A stretch of 50,240 nt of DNA. It comes from SIG459 sp045532145. Its GTDB lineage: Bacteria; Bacillota; Clostridia; Oscillospirales; Oscillospiraceae. Of the stretch, positions 32,552-40,800 are shown piece by piece. The notes beneath the pieces were generated by a model. It ran no database searches. It was not told the origin of the DNA and saw nothing but the letters and a program-made list of their open reading frames with translations. The translations under genes were made by a program, and so were the position numbers. How positions within the stretch are numbered: position 1 is the stretch's first letter; the number at the start of each line of letters is the position of its first letter. The DNA lies in the NCBI GenBank assembly GCA_045532145.1, contig JAZSFJ010000069.1, positions 1 through 50,240 of the forward strand. The letters are read 5' to 3'.

Positions 32552-33177
32552 AACAGTATGCTTTTGTTATAGACTGCGACCGCTGCATAGGCTGCAAGGG
32601 CTGTCAGGTGGCCTGCAAGCTGCAGAACACCGTGGCTCTTGGCCCAGGCCGCAACAAGGTCTGCACCATAGGCCCCAGCGGCGTATTCCCCAATCTGCAG
32701 ATGTATTTTCTCACCACCATGTGCCAGCAGTGCGCCGAGCCTGCCTGCGTGGAGGTCTGCCCCACGGGCGCATGCTACAAAGACCCCGCAGACGGTGTAA
32801 TAAAGATAGACCGCTCTCTTTGTATGGGCTGCGGCAGCTGTATGCGTGCCTGCCCCTATGACAGCATAAAGAGCAACAAGGAGCTGCGCGTGGCAGACAA
32901 GTGCGACATTTGCGCCTCTGCCCGTGAAAAGGGGGATACTCCTGCCTGCGTCCGCAACTGCTCCGGCAGCGCCCTTAAATTCGGCGACCTCAATGACCCG
33001 GATAGCGAGGTAAGCAAGCTCCTTGCCGAGACTGACCCCACACATATACATAGTCTCAGAGATACGGGCACAGGCCCCTCTGTGCGCTACATACTTCGCC
33101 GGGGTGAGTGGAAGGACATACTGCCTCAGGAGTGCATCGAACACAGTGCATGGAAGAAGGGAGGAAGCAGAAAATGA
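32548..33177 (+). CDS. Four-cluster ferredoxin subunit (DmsB-like)
   Basis: Electron-transfer subunit of 209 residues that should dock on the molybdoenzyme. Four cysteine groups typical of DmsB/NrfC-like proteins are visible: CDRCIGCKGCQVAC, CQQCAEPACVEVCPTGAC, CMGCGSCMRACPYD and CDICASARE-to-CVRNC, enough for four [4Fe-4S] clusters. Starts with ATGA overlap from the molybdoenzyme and ends in ATGA overlap with the TorD-AsrA gene, so stoichiometric translation is likely. No membrane-anchor subunit gene (DmsC or NrfD) is present. Confidence 0.95.
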   Translation: MKQYAFVIDCDRCIGCKGCQVACKLQNTVALGPGRNKVCTIGPSGVFPNLQMYFLTTMCQQCAEPACVEVCPTGACYKDPADGVIKIDRSLCMGCGSCMRACPYDSIKSNKELRVADKCDICASAREKGDTPACVRNCSGSALKFGDLNDPDSEVSKLLAETDPTHIHSLRDTGTGPSVRYILRRGEWKDILPQECIEHSAWKKGGSRK

Positions 33178-34805
33178 TGATAAGCAGAGAAAATATAAAA
33201 GAGAGAGCCAATATGTATCGCCTGCTCTCCCGAGTTTTTGCAAGGGAGGCGGACGAAACCCTTCTTGAAAAACTGGATGGCATGAGCTTCCCCAAGGCCA
33301 AGGGCCTTCTGGGAGCGGGCTATGAAATGCTGAAAAGCTATCTGGCCTCCCGCGGTGACAATGCCGTGGAGGAGCTTGCCGTTGACTATGCGGGAGCATT
33401 CCTCGCGGCGGGAAAGGCCGACGGCGCCGCCGCCATCCCTGTGCAGTCTCTCTACGGCCCTGAGCGCCTTTTTATGCAGGAAAGCTGGGAGAGTGCAAGG
33501 GGCTGGTATGCCCGCTATGGTCTCGGCAGCGCTGATGAGGATATGATGGATGACCATCTGGCAACAGAGCTGGAGTTTATGGCATACCTCTGCGGGAATG
33601 CAGATGTCACAGAGCAGAAAGCTTTCCTTGAAGAGCATCTTATAAACTGGCTTCCCGCTTTTTTCGCCGACCTCGAAAAGTTCGCAAAGACCGACTTCTA
33701 TAAGGCCGCAGGCAAAATGGCACTTGGCTTTGTGACTATGGAAAAAGAGCTTCTTGAAGCCATGGTCAGCGGGGAAGTGCTTACATCAAAGAGCTTCTCC
33801 GTGAGAAACGAGCGTTTTGCCAATATCCTTGCCAGACTGCAGGAGAGCTACCACGTCTACGCCCCCATGCGCTTTCCCAAGAGAGGCCCCAAGGGCCGGG
33901 ACCTTATCCGCTATGGAGAGATAGGCCGCCTTGAGGACATAGTCTATAAGGAGAAATCCCATTTCTCCCCCAAGGAGTGCTTCTACCCTGTGAGCCAGAC
34001 CCTCTTCCGCTTTGACGGGGAGGAGTGCTCTGAGGAGCCCATGGCTGACGACAAGGGCATTATCATAATCTGCCGTGCCTGCGACATAAATGCCATAAAG
34101 CACCTTGACAATATCTTCCTCCGTAACGGCGAGAGCGACAGCTACTACGCCCGCATGAGAGAAAAAATAAAGCTCATACTTCTTGAGTGCCGGGAAAGCT
34201 TTGATAACTGCTTCTGCGCCTCCATGGGCAGCAATGTGGCAGGGGGCTACTCCGCCGCCATGCGCATTGACGATATCTGTGCCCTTATGGAGATTTGCGA
34301 CGAGGAGCTTCTGAGCTATTTCCTCGATGAAGTGCCCATAGACTTCGCTCCGGAGTTTGTGAAGGAAAATCCCCGCAAGGCCAATCTGCCCAGGATAGAG
34401 CGCAGCCGGATGAAGGAAATCTGCGCCATGGACTACTGGAAGAAGTTCGACGATGAGTGCATAGCCTGCGGCGGCTGCAACACCGTCTGCCCCGGCTGCT
34501 GCTGCTTCGACACCGTGGACATTATCTACGATGAGCAGAGCCTCAGCGGCGAGCGCCGCCGTGTATGGTCCGGCTGTATGCTCCGCAATTTCACCGAAAC
34601 CGCAGGCGGCGGCATGGCCCGCAAGACCCAGGGAGCCAATATGCGCTTTAAGGTCCTCCACAAAATATTTGACTACGGTCTCCGCTTCGATGATGGCCCC
34701 ATGTGCGCCGGCTGCGGCCGCTGCATTGACCGCTGCCCCAAGGGCATAGATTTTCTGGATACCATAAATGAATTTGCTGATGCTCTGGGAAAGGAGGAGG
34801 CATAA
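33174..34805 (+). CDS. TorD-type chaperone fused to AsrA iron-sulfur protein
   Basis: Fusion protein of 543 residues. Residues 1 to about 210 are helical with the TorD/DmsD pattern (YRLLSRVFARE, AVDYAGAFL, LATELEFMAYL), the family that matures molybdoenzymes. Residues about 225-543 match anaerobic sulfite reductase subunit A: GIIIICRACDINAIKHLDNI and two ferredoxin motifs, CIACGGCNTVCPGCCC and CAGCGRCIDRCPKG, with the intervening RRVWSGCMLRNF segment. Start 33174 has GGGAGGAAG upstream and overlaps the ferredoxin stop. I know of no standard TorD-AsrA fusion. It suggests chaperoning and electron delivery to the Mo subunit are physically linked. The open frame is continuous, so this is not an assembly join. 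Confidence 0.9.
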   Translation: MMISRENIKERANMYRLLSRVFAREADETLLEKLDGMSFPKAKGLLGAGYEMLKSYLASRGDNAVEELAVDYAGAFLAAGKADGAAAIPVQSLYGPERLFMQESWESARGWYARYGLGSADEDMMDDHLATELEFMAYLCGNADVTEQKAFLEEHLINWLPAFFADLEKFAKTDFYKAAGKMALGFVTMEKELLEAMVSGEVLTSKSFSVRNERFANILARLQESYHVYAPMRFPKRGPKGRDLIRYGEIGRLEDIVYKEKSHFSPKECFYPVSQTLFRFDGEECSEEPMADDKGIIIICRACDINAIKHLDNIFLRNGESDSYYARMREKIKLILLECRESFDNCFCASMGSNVAGGYSAAMRIDDICALMEICDEELLSYFLDEVPIDFAPEFVKENPRKANLPRIERSRMKEICAMDYWKKFDDECIACGGCNTVCPGCCCFDTVDIIYDEQSLSGERRRVWSGCMLRNFTETAGGGMARKTQGANMRFKVLHKIFDYGLRFDDGPMCAGCGRCIDRCPKGIDFLDTINEFADALGKEEA

Positions 34806-35594
34806 ATGAAGAACATAATGCTGCCCACGCCCCATAAAATCATAAGTGTTTTGAAGGAAACTCAGGCTGAGTACACCTTCCGTGTGGAGTATGAGGGTGA
34901 GACCGACCACGGCCAGTTTTTCCAGCTTTCTATCCCCAAGATAGGCGAGGCTCCCATATCTGTCAGCGGCAGGGGAGAGGGCTATGTGGAGTTCACCATC
35001 CGCAAAATAGGCCGCCTCACCGAGGGTATCTTCGGCCTTGATGCCGGGGACAATCTCTTCATGCGCGGCCCCTATGGAAAGCCCTTTCCCGTGGAGAGCT
35101 TCAAGGGCAAGGACCTTGTGGTTATCTGCGGCGGTACGGGTATGGCCCCTGTCAAGACTATGCTCAACTATTTCTATGAGCACCGCGGCGAGGTGGGCAA
35201 GGTTCACCTTATAGCGGGCTTCAAAGATATAAACTCCGTTCTTTTCACCGAAGAGCTTGAAAAGTTCGCGGAGAGCTTCGACACTGTCAAAACTCTGGAT
35301 AATTCCTCCGCTCCCGGTTTTGAGACCGGCATGGTTACAGCCCACATTGGAAAGATTCCCTTTGAGAGCTTCGCGGACTATAATGTGGTCATTGTCGGCC
35401 CTCCCGCCATGATGCACTTCGCCGCCCTTGAGTGTCTCAAGTGCGGGGTGCAGGAGGAGAAGATCTGGGTCTCCTTTGAGCGCAAAATGTCCTGCGCCGT
35501 GGGTAAGTGCGGCCACTGCAAAATTAACGAGACCTATGTGTGCCTCGAAGGCCCTGTGTTCAATTACACCGTGGCAAAAGAGCTCCTTGACTGA
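34806..35594 (+). CDS. asrB: AsrB-like NAD(P)H-flavin electron-input subunit
   Basis: Ferredoxin-reductase-fold protein of 262 residues, matching anaerobic sulfite reductase subunit B. The FAD domain (about 1-100) includes GEGYVEFTIRKIGRLTEG; the nucleotide domain has VVICGGTGMAPVKTML (about 103-118). The C-terminal CAVGKCGHCKINETYVC gives four cysteines for a [2Fe-2S] cluster as in DHOD-B proteins. It begins immediately after the TorD-AsrA stop. The usual partner AsrC (siroheme sulfite reductase) is absent from the operon, so electrons from NAD(P)H are likely passed through AsrA and the ferredoxin to the molybdoenzyme. Confidence 0.93.
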   Translation: MKNIMLPTPHKIISVLKETQAEYTFRVEYEGETDHGQFFQLSIPKIGEAPISVSGRGEGYVEFTIRKIGRLTEGIFGLDAGDNLFMRGPYGKPFPVESFKGKDLVVICGGTGMAPVKTMLNYFYEHRGEVGKVHLIAGFKDINSVLFTEELEKFAESFDTVKTLDNSSAPGFETGMVTAHIGKIPFESFADYNVVIVGPPAMMHFAALECLKCGVQEEKIWVSFERKMSCAVGKCGHCKINETYVCLEGPVFNYTVAKELLD

Positions 35595-35658
35595 GCTTAG
35601 AGTCGATGATAAATTGTTAATGTTGAGATAAATAAAATTTGGAAAGGAGCATTGCCCC

Positions 35659-37638
35659 ATGTGCAAGTATCCCCACCTGTTTCAGCCCCTGAAAATAAAC
35701 AATAAATACACCTTCAAAAACCGTATCGAGAGCGCTCCCATGGCCTTCGGCCTTATCGCCCTTGACCCCGACGCTGCGGACAAGTCCTTCCGCAAGCTGG
35801 AGAGCATAGCCCGGGGCGGCGACGCCTGCGTGGCCGTTGGCGAAATCGACGTAAACTTTGTGGACGCCTGCCGCATTCCCCTGCCTCCCGTGGACTTCAG
35901 CCAGACCGAGGGCTACGCTGTGGACAGAGTGGGCGAGTACGCCCGCCGCATCCATAAGCACGGAGCCATTGCCATCTGCGAGCTGAGCCACCCCGGCGCT
36001 GAGAAAATGCCCTTCGGCCCCAATGAGGAGGCCATAGGCCCCAACGACGAGGTTCGTCCCAGCGGCGTCCATGTCCGTGCCATGACCGAGGAGGACATGG
36101 AGCGTATAGCCAATGACTTCGTTATCGGCTGCAAGTTCCTTCAGGCCGCAGGCTATGACGGAACCATTATCCACGGCGGCCACGGCTTCCTTTTCACCCA
36201 GTTCCTCAGTCCCAGCTACAATAAGCGCACCGACAAGTACGGCGGAAGCCTTGAAAACCGCGCCCGTTTCCCCATTATGATACTCAAGGCCATGCGTGAT
36301 GCCATGGGCCCCGACTTTATCATCGAGCTGCGCATCACCGGCGACGACGGATACGAGGGCGGTGTTACCCCCGAGGAGACCGGTATGTTCGCCCATATGC
36401 TGGAGGGCATCGTGGACTCTATTCAGGTTTCTGCAGGCATCTATTATGATGCCATCGCCACCCACCAGTTTAGCTCTATGTTCGTGCCCCACGGCTGCAA
36501 CCGCTCCATCTCCAAGATAGTGAAGCAGTATACCTCCCTGCCTGTAGGCGTGGTGGGCGGTATCAATGACCCTGCCCAGATGGAGGAGATAATCGCCAAC
36601 GGCGAAGCTGACTACATAGTTCTGGGCCGCCAGAGCCTTGCTGACCCCGACCTTGCCAACAAGGCCAAAAACGGTCAGGAGGACTCCATCCGCCGCTGCC
36701 TGCGCTGCTTCAAGTGCTTCCCCGGCTCCCCCGAGGAGGGCTACACCGACCTGCCCTTCACCTCTAACGAGCTTGCCAAGATAGTTGGCGCCTGCACCAT
36801 CAACCCCCTTGCAAACCTGCCCTTCGACCACTATGAGCTGCCCGCTCCTGAAGTGAGCAAAAAGGTGCTTATCATCGGCGGCGGCCCCGCAGGTATGGAA
36901 GCTGCCATCAGAGCCGCAGATCGTGGCCACAAGGTGACCCTTTGCGAGAAGGAAAACTTCCTGGGCGGTATGCTTTTCTTCACCGATACGGACACCGATA
37001 AGCCCGACCTTAGAAACTTCAAGGACCTCCTTATCAATGAAGTTGCAAAGCGTGATATAGAAGTGAAGCTGGGTGTGGAAGTGGACGCAGAGTACATAAA
37101 GGCTGAGGCTTTCGAGCATATCATCATCGCCACCGGCGCTGTGCCCTCTGCTCCTCCCATCCCCGGCCTTGAAAAGGCTCACCAGTCCCTGGAGGCCTAT
37201 AAGGGCAACGTCACTCCCGGTAAGCGCGTCATCATGGTTGGCGGCGGTCTCATCGGCGCTGAGCAGGGGCTCTTCCTTGCCAAAACAGGCCATGAGGTCA
37301 CCGTTGTGGAGATGCTGCCCCGGGTGGCACACGAGGCCTACGGTATGTACCGCGAAGCCCTTGCCCGTGAGATGGACAAGGAGAATATGACTCTGCTGGA
37401 TAATACCCGCTGCCTTGAAGTGGGCGAAAACTTCGTCCGTGTGCTCCTGCCTACCGGCGAGGAAAAGACCCTTGAGGCGGACACTGTCCTCTATGCCCTC
37501 GGCATGAAGAGCCGCTGCGTTGAGGCTCTCAAGGCAGCAGCCGGAGACATCCCCGTGGCTGTTATCGGCGACGCCATTGCCCCCGGCAAGGTTGACCAGG
37601 CCACCAGAACCGGCTATCTGGCCGCAATCGAGATATAA
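35659..37638 (+). CDS. OYE-like FMN/FAD/4Fe-4S enoate reductase
   Basis: Three-domain flavoenzyme of 659 residues in the 2,4-dienoyl-CoA reductase / 2-enoate reductase / BaiCD family. An FMN TIM barrel (1 to about 340) carries CELSHPGAEK and IHGGHGFLFTQFLSPSYNKR. The [4Fe-4S] ligands are Cys347, Cys350, Cys353 and Cys379 (RCLRCFKC, ACTINP). FAD and NAD(P) Rossmann motifs follow at GGGPAGMEAA (407-416) and VGGGLIGAEQG. It would reduce an activated C=C bond using NAD(P)H. It lies 64 bp after asrB with ribosome site GGAAAGGAG. Substrate (enoate, dienoyl-CoA, steroid or trimethylamine-like) is not decidable from sequence. Confidence 0.93.
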   Translation: MCKYPHLFQPLKINNKYTFKNRIESAPMAFGLIALDPDAADKSFRKLESIARGGDACVAVGEIDVNFVDACRIPLPPVDFSQTEGYAVDRVGEYARRIHKHGAIAICELSHPGAEKMPFGPNEEAIGPNDEVRPSGVHVRAMTEEDMERIANDFVIGCKFLQAAGYDGTIIHGGHGFLFTQFLSPSYNKRTDKYGGSLENRARFPIMILKAMRDAMGPDFIIELRITGDDGYEGGVTPEETGMFAHMLEGIVDSIQVSAGIYYDAIATHQFSSMFVPHGCNRSISKIVKQYTSLPVGVVGGINDPAQMEEIIANGEADYIVLGRQSLADPDLANKAKNGQEDSIRRCLRCFKCFPGSPEEGYTDLPFTSNELAKIVGACTINPLANLPFDHYELPAPEVSKKVLIIGGGPAGMEAAIRAADRGHKVTLCEKENFLGGMLFFTDTDTDKPDLRNFKDLLINEVAKRDIEVKLGVEVDAEYIKAEAFEHIIIATGAVPSAPPIPGLEKAHQSLEAYKGNVTPGKRVIMVGGGLIGAEQGLFLAKTGHEVTVVEMLPRVAHEAYGMYREALAREMDKENMTLLDNTRCLEVGENFVRVLLPTGEEKTLEADTVLYALGMKSRCVEALKAAAGDIPVAVIGDAIAPGKVDQATRTGYLAAIEI

Positions 37639-37654
37639 GGATAGGAGAATGGCT

Positions 37655-38890
37655 ATGGATTTCATGCCTCCCATTGCCCAGCGCGGTATGCGCATCCAGA
37701 CTGCGGTTTCCCTCCGGGAGCCTGACCGCGTACCCTTTGTTCCCACTTTCAATAATTTCTATCAGCTGGGTTACGGCGTGTCCTTTGGCGACAGTATGAG
37801 AGACGTCTCCACTCTGGACGGCGCTCTGGACGCTGTTCTGGATCGCTTTGAGCCCGACCTTATAAATCTGCCCACCGTTTTCCCCGCTCCTGCCATGGAG
37901 AGAGCGGTGTCAACCTGCTGCCGCTTTCCCGGCAAGCTCTATAATCTGGGGGACGATGTGCCTTACCAGTACATAGACAAGCAGTTTGTCACTGATGAGG
38001 ACTTTGACGACTTCCTCCGCGACCCCAGCTGGTTCCTCTTCCAGAAGGTGCTGCCTCAGAAGTACGCAGCCTTTGGCCCTCTTGCAATGCTCAATCCCAA
38101 TGCCATGATGAACTCCGTTATCTATTCTTTGGCAGCCTTCGGCGCACCTCCCATGCAGGCCACGCTGCAGGCTATGATGGATACCGGCAAGCTTATTATG
38201 GACAATTTGGACAAATGCGCAGCTCAGGCTATGCACGCCGTGGAGCGGGGCTTCATCCCCTTTGGCGGCGCCACCTGCATGTGCCCCTTCGACGAGTATG
38301 CCGACCATATCCGCGGCATCATGGAGGCCTGCATGGACTGCATCGAGGAGCCCGAGCGCCTTGAAAAGGCTCTTGAGATATGCGAGCGCCATATTCCCGC
38401 CTTCATCAACACCGCAAAAATGCAGCACGCCAAGTATGTCTTTGTGCCCCTCCACTGCGGCGTGGATGACTTCATGAGCCTTGAAAACTACAAGCGCTTC
38501 TACTGGCCCGGTCTGAAGAAGGTCATTGAGGCTATCATTGCTGAGGATATGACTCCTCTGGTGATATGCGAAGGCAAGTACCGTACACGCCTTGAGGTGC
38601 TGGCCGATGTGCCCAAGGGCAAGGTCATTTACTTCTTCGAGGATGTGGACCTTGTAAAGGCCAAGGAGATTCTTGGGGGCGTGGCCTGCATAGCCGGCGG
38701 CATGCCCACCGAATATCTCATGTTCGGCGATAAGCAGAGAGTTATCGACCACACCAAACGCATGATAGACACCCTCGCCCCCGGCGGCGGCTACATCATG
38801 AGCAACAGCCTGGCCCTTGACCAGGTGAAGATGGAGAACATGGAAGCCTGGAAGGACACCGTGTTCAGCTACGGCAAGTATATGAAGTAA
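37655..38890 (+). CDS. URO-D superfamily corrinoid-type methyltransferase-like protein
   Basis: Protein of 411 residues with the uroporphyrinogen-decarboxylase fold (DRVPFVPTFN near the start; LAPGGGYIMSNSLALDQV near the end). Clostridial members without heme pathways usually act as MtaA/MtbA/CmuA-type methyltransferases on corrinoid proteins. Candidate zinc ligands are in PLHCGVDD, VICEGKY and VACIAGG. Start 37655 is preferred because AGGAG is 7 bp upstream; ATG 37649 is too close to it. Last gene of the operon, 16 bp after the enoate reductase. No corrinoid protein gene is nearby, so the methyl donor and acceptor are unknown; lyase activity is the alternative. Confidence 0.85.
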   Translation: MDFMPPIAQRGMRIQTAVSLREPDRVPFVPTFNNFYQLGYGVSFGDSMRDVSTLDGALDAVLDRFEPDLINLPTVFPAPAMERAVSTCCRFPGKLYNLGDDVPYQYIDKQFVTDEDFDDFLRDPSWFLFQKVLPQKYAAFGPLAMLNPNAMMNSVIYSLAAFGAPPMQATLQAMMDTGKLIMDNLDKCAAQAMHAVERGFIPFGGATCMCPFDEYADHIRGIMEACMDCIEEPERLEKALEICERHIPAFINTAKMQHAKYVFVPLHCGVDDFMSLENYKRFYWPGLKKVIEAIIAEDMTPLVICEGKYRTRLEVLADVPKGKVIYFFEDVDLVKAKEILGGVACIAGGMPTEYLMFGDKQRVIDHTKRMIDTLAPGGGYIMSNSLALDQVKMENMEAWKDTVFSYGKYMK

Positions 38891-38895
38891 ACATG

Positions 38896-38930
38896 AAAAG
38901 GCCATGGTGTCGCGTGCACCATGGCCTTTT
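38896..38930. terminator. Terminator of redox operon, bidirectional
   Basis: AAAAGGCCATGGTG (38896-38909) pairs perfectly with CACCATGGCCTTTT (38917-38930) around TCGCGTG. A/T tracts on both sides would also end the convergent peptidase transcript. Confidence 0.92.
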
Positions 38931-38974
38931 GAAATTATAAGGCTTCTCCTTGAGAAAAAGGCTTTAGCCTGTCC

Positions 38975-40051
38975 TCAAAATCCTTTTATGACCTCTTCCG
39001 TCACATTCTCCAGCAGGGCAATCACCATGTCCACGGTGGCTTCGAAGTCGAAGCCCGAACTGATGCAGTTGGTGGAGTGGGCATAGCGCACGGGAACACC
39101 TGCCACAATGGAGGGGGCGCCGCTTAGGGTGGTCTGGATGGAGGCTGCGTTGTTGCCGCCGCCCCGGCGGACGGCCTCCTGTACGGGGATGCCCTTTTTC
39201 TGGGCAAGGTCAAGGGCAAAGCGCTGGAAGCGGGGGGCACAAATGGCGGAAACGTCCATATGGCGGAACATGGGGCCCTTTTTAAGGGCGGTCTGGACGG
39301 CGTAGCTCTCGGCGAAGGTGTCGTCGGCGGGGCAGCCCTCCATGACTATGGCGGCGTCGGGCTTGATGCGGTTGACGGTGACCTTGCTGTTTCTGGGGCC
39401 CAGCTCCTCCTGGGTGGAGAGCACGGCCACGATGTCGCAGGGGAGCTCCTTCCCCTCAAGGCGCAGCAGAGCCTCTATCATGGCGGCGCAGCCTATGCGG
39501 CAGTCGAAGGCCTTGCCGAACATAAGGTCGTGCTCCTCGTCGTAGTAGAATATGTCGGCGGGGACAACGGGCTCGCCTATGCGGATGTGGAAAAGCTCCT
39601 TGGCCTCCTGCATGGAGCAGGCGCCCACGTCAATAACCATGGCATCCATGTCAAGAGTGTGGTTTTGCTTCTCCGCAGCGCTCATATAGTGAACGGGCTT
39701 CGCGGCGATGACGCCGGGGATGTATTCGCCCAGAGCGTTGCGCACCAGTACTCTTGAGGACACGGGGGCGTTCTTGTTCCAGCCGCCCAGGGGCAAAAAG
39801 GCCAGAGTGCCGTTGGGCTTTATGTGCTGGATTATGAAGCCCACCTCGTCGGAATGGGCGTCCAGCATCAGCACCGGCTTATGGCCGGTGTTTTCTTTTC
39901 TGTAGAAATAGAGATTGCGGAGAAAGTCCTCTTCAAATCTGCCTGCGCCCTCCAGATATTTTCGGGCCACGGCAACAACGGCATCCTCGAATCCGGAGGC
40001 GCCGGGGGCGTCGGAAAGCTCCTGCATAAGCTTGAGTGAGCGTTTGTCCAT
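38975..40051 (-). CDS. M42 family metallo-aminopeptidase
   Basis: Cytosolic zinc or cobalt aminopeptidase of 358 residues, FrvX/PepA-like, forming large tetrahedral particles in known members. Metal and catalytic residues are visible: His66 and Asp68 (DAHSDEVG), bridging Asp183 (KAFDCRIG), Glu215/Glu216 (TQEELGPR), and His325 (RYAHST). The second carboxylate position reads VMEGC where an Asp is usual (VxDV). It would trim peptides to amino acids. Single gene, convergent with the redox operon, with its own promoter and GGGAGG ribosome site. No functional link to neighbours is evident. Confidence 0.92.
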   Translation of the reverse strand: MDKRSLKLMQELSDAPGASGFEDAVVAVARKYLEGAGRFEEDFLRNLYFYRKENTGHKPVLMLDAHSDEVGFIIQHIKPNGTLAFLPLGGWNKNAPVSSRVLVRNALGEYIPGVIAAKPVHYMSAAEKQNHTLDMDAMVIDVGACSMQEAKELFHIRIGEPVVPADIFYYDEEHDLMFGKAFDCRIGCAAMIEALLRLEGKELPCDIVAVLSTQEELGPRNSKVTVNRIKPDAAIVMEGCPADDTFAESYAVQTALKKGPMFRHMDVSAICAPRFQRFALDLAQKKGIPVQEAVRRGGGNNAASIQTTLSGAPSIVAGVPVRYAHSTNCISSGFDFEATVDMVIALLENVTEEVIKGF

Positions 40052-40086
40052 GATTATTCCTCCCGTGTTTTCCTTTGATAAGGCTG

Positions 40087-40115
40087 ATTATAGCAGAGCA
40101 GGGGAGGGATGGCAA
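40087..40115 (-). promoter_or_regulatory. Promoter of M42 peptidase
   Basis: On the minus strand TTGCCA (40110-40115), 17 bp, TATAAT (40087-40092), about 36 bp before the start codon. Confidence 0.8.
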
Positions 40116-40138
40116 TGGAGGATTTCGAATGCTGCACT

Positions 40139-40500
40139 ATCCGTAGGGCGGGGGCTTGCTCCTGCTTTTATGGCCTTCTTTGTGGCGCGCCGGGTGCACC
40201 GGGTAGCATCTGAGCCGCGGGCCGTCGAGGACGCCGGCCCCTACATGAAGGCACAAAATTTTGGTAGGGACCGGCCTCCGGACGGTCCGTGGGCGGTTGC
40301 CAGTTTCCTGCTATGCCCCGGCGGATTTGCAAATAAATTAAAACCACCTCGTAGGGGCGGGACACTGGCCCGCCCACTTTGTCCCGGTGCTATAAAAATG
40401 GCGGTACTGCATTGTTTAGGGCCGGTCAGTGCCCGGCCCCTACAGATATGCATTGAACACGGAAAAATTATAGTAGGGCGGGGGCTTGCTCCCGCCGCTA
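40139..40500. repeat. GTAGGGCGGGGGCTTGCTCC-type palindromic repeats
   Basis: GTAGGGCGGGGGCTTGCTCC occurs near 40143-40162 and again at 40473-40492. GTAGGGGCGGGACA (40351-40364) pairs with TGGCCCGCCC just after it. Half-units such as GGCCGTCGAGGACGCCGGCC lie between. These match the palindromes at 28.7-29.0 kb. Short open frames across them have no ribosome sites and are rejected. Confidence 0.75.
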
Positions 40501-40519
40501 AAGGCTCCCTTGTTGTAGG

Positions 40520-40663
40520 GCGCGCCACGCGGTGTGCACCTGCGTTGCCTGCCGCGCCACGGCGAATGCGCATCACCCCAAATCTATCACCGTAGGGCGC
40601 GTCGCCCCCGGCGCGCCACGCGGTGTGCACCTGTGTTGCTTGCTGCGCCACGGCGAATGCGCA
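40520..40663. repeat. Duplicated 53-bp unit
   Basis: The 53-bp unit 40520-40572 (begins GCGCGCCACGCGGTGTGCAC, ends GCGAATGCGCA) recurs at 40611-40663 with three differences, all C to T. Confidence 0.85.
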
Positions 40664-40683
40664 GCTACCCTACCAATACCCCC

Positions 40684-40725
40684 ATGTCATTGCGAAGCGC
40701 CACCACACCGGTGTGGCAATCCATT
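40684..40725. repeat. TGTCATTGCGAAGCG palindromic repeat
   Basis: TGTCATTGCGAAGCGCC, a central CCACACCGGTGTGG palindrome, then CAATCC. Units with TGTCATTGCGA and GCAATCC ends are widespread dispersed repeats in bacteria. Confidence 0.6.
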
Positions 40726-40742
40726 ATCCTTTGCGTAGGCAT

Positions 40743-40800
40743 ACAATCCCTCAGTCAAAAATTCATTGATTTTTGACAGCTCCCTTTACACAAGGGAGCC
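40743..40800 (-). repeat. GGCTCCCTTGTGTAAAGG repeat element, copy 2
   Basis: Minus-strand copy of the element at 28594-28642: the same GGCTCCCTTGTGTAAAGG and GACTGAGGGATTGT ends, but the internal hairpin is TCAAAAAT with ATTTTTGA instead of TCAGC with GCTGA. Confidence 0.75.

Noticed and set aside
29837..37752. Several long minus-strand frames opposite the redox operon
   Set aside because: All lie opposite well-supported genes with cofactor motifs; they arise from codon bias in GC-rich sequence.
29918..38930. Operon as a standard anaerobic sulfite reductase (asrABC)
   Set aside because: No AsrC-like siroheme protein is encoded; the catalytic subunit is a molybdoenzyme.
39915..40651. Open frames of 136-226 codons over the repeat-rich gap
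   Set aside because: They run through palindromic repeats and the 5' end of the peptidase gene, with no ribosome sites and implausible protein sequence.
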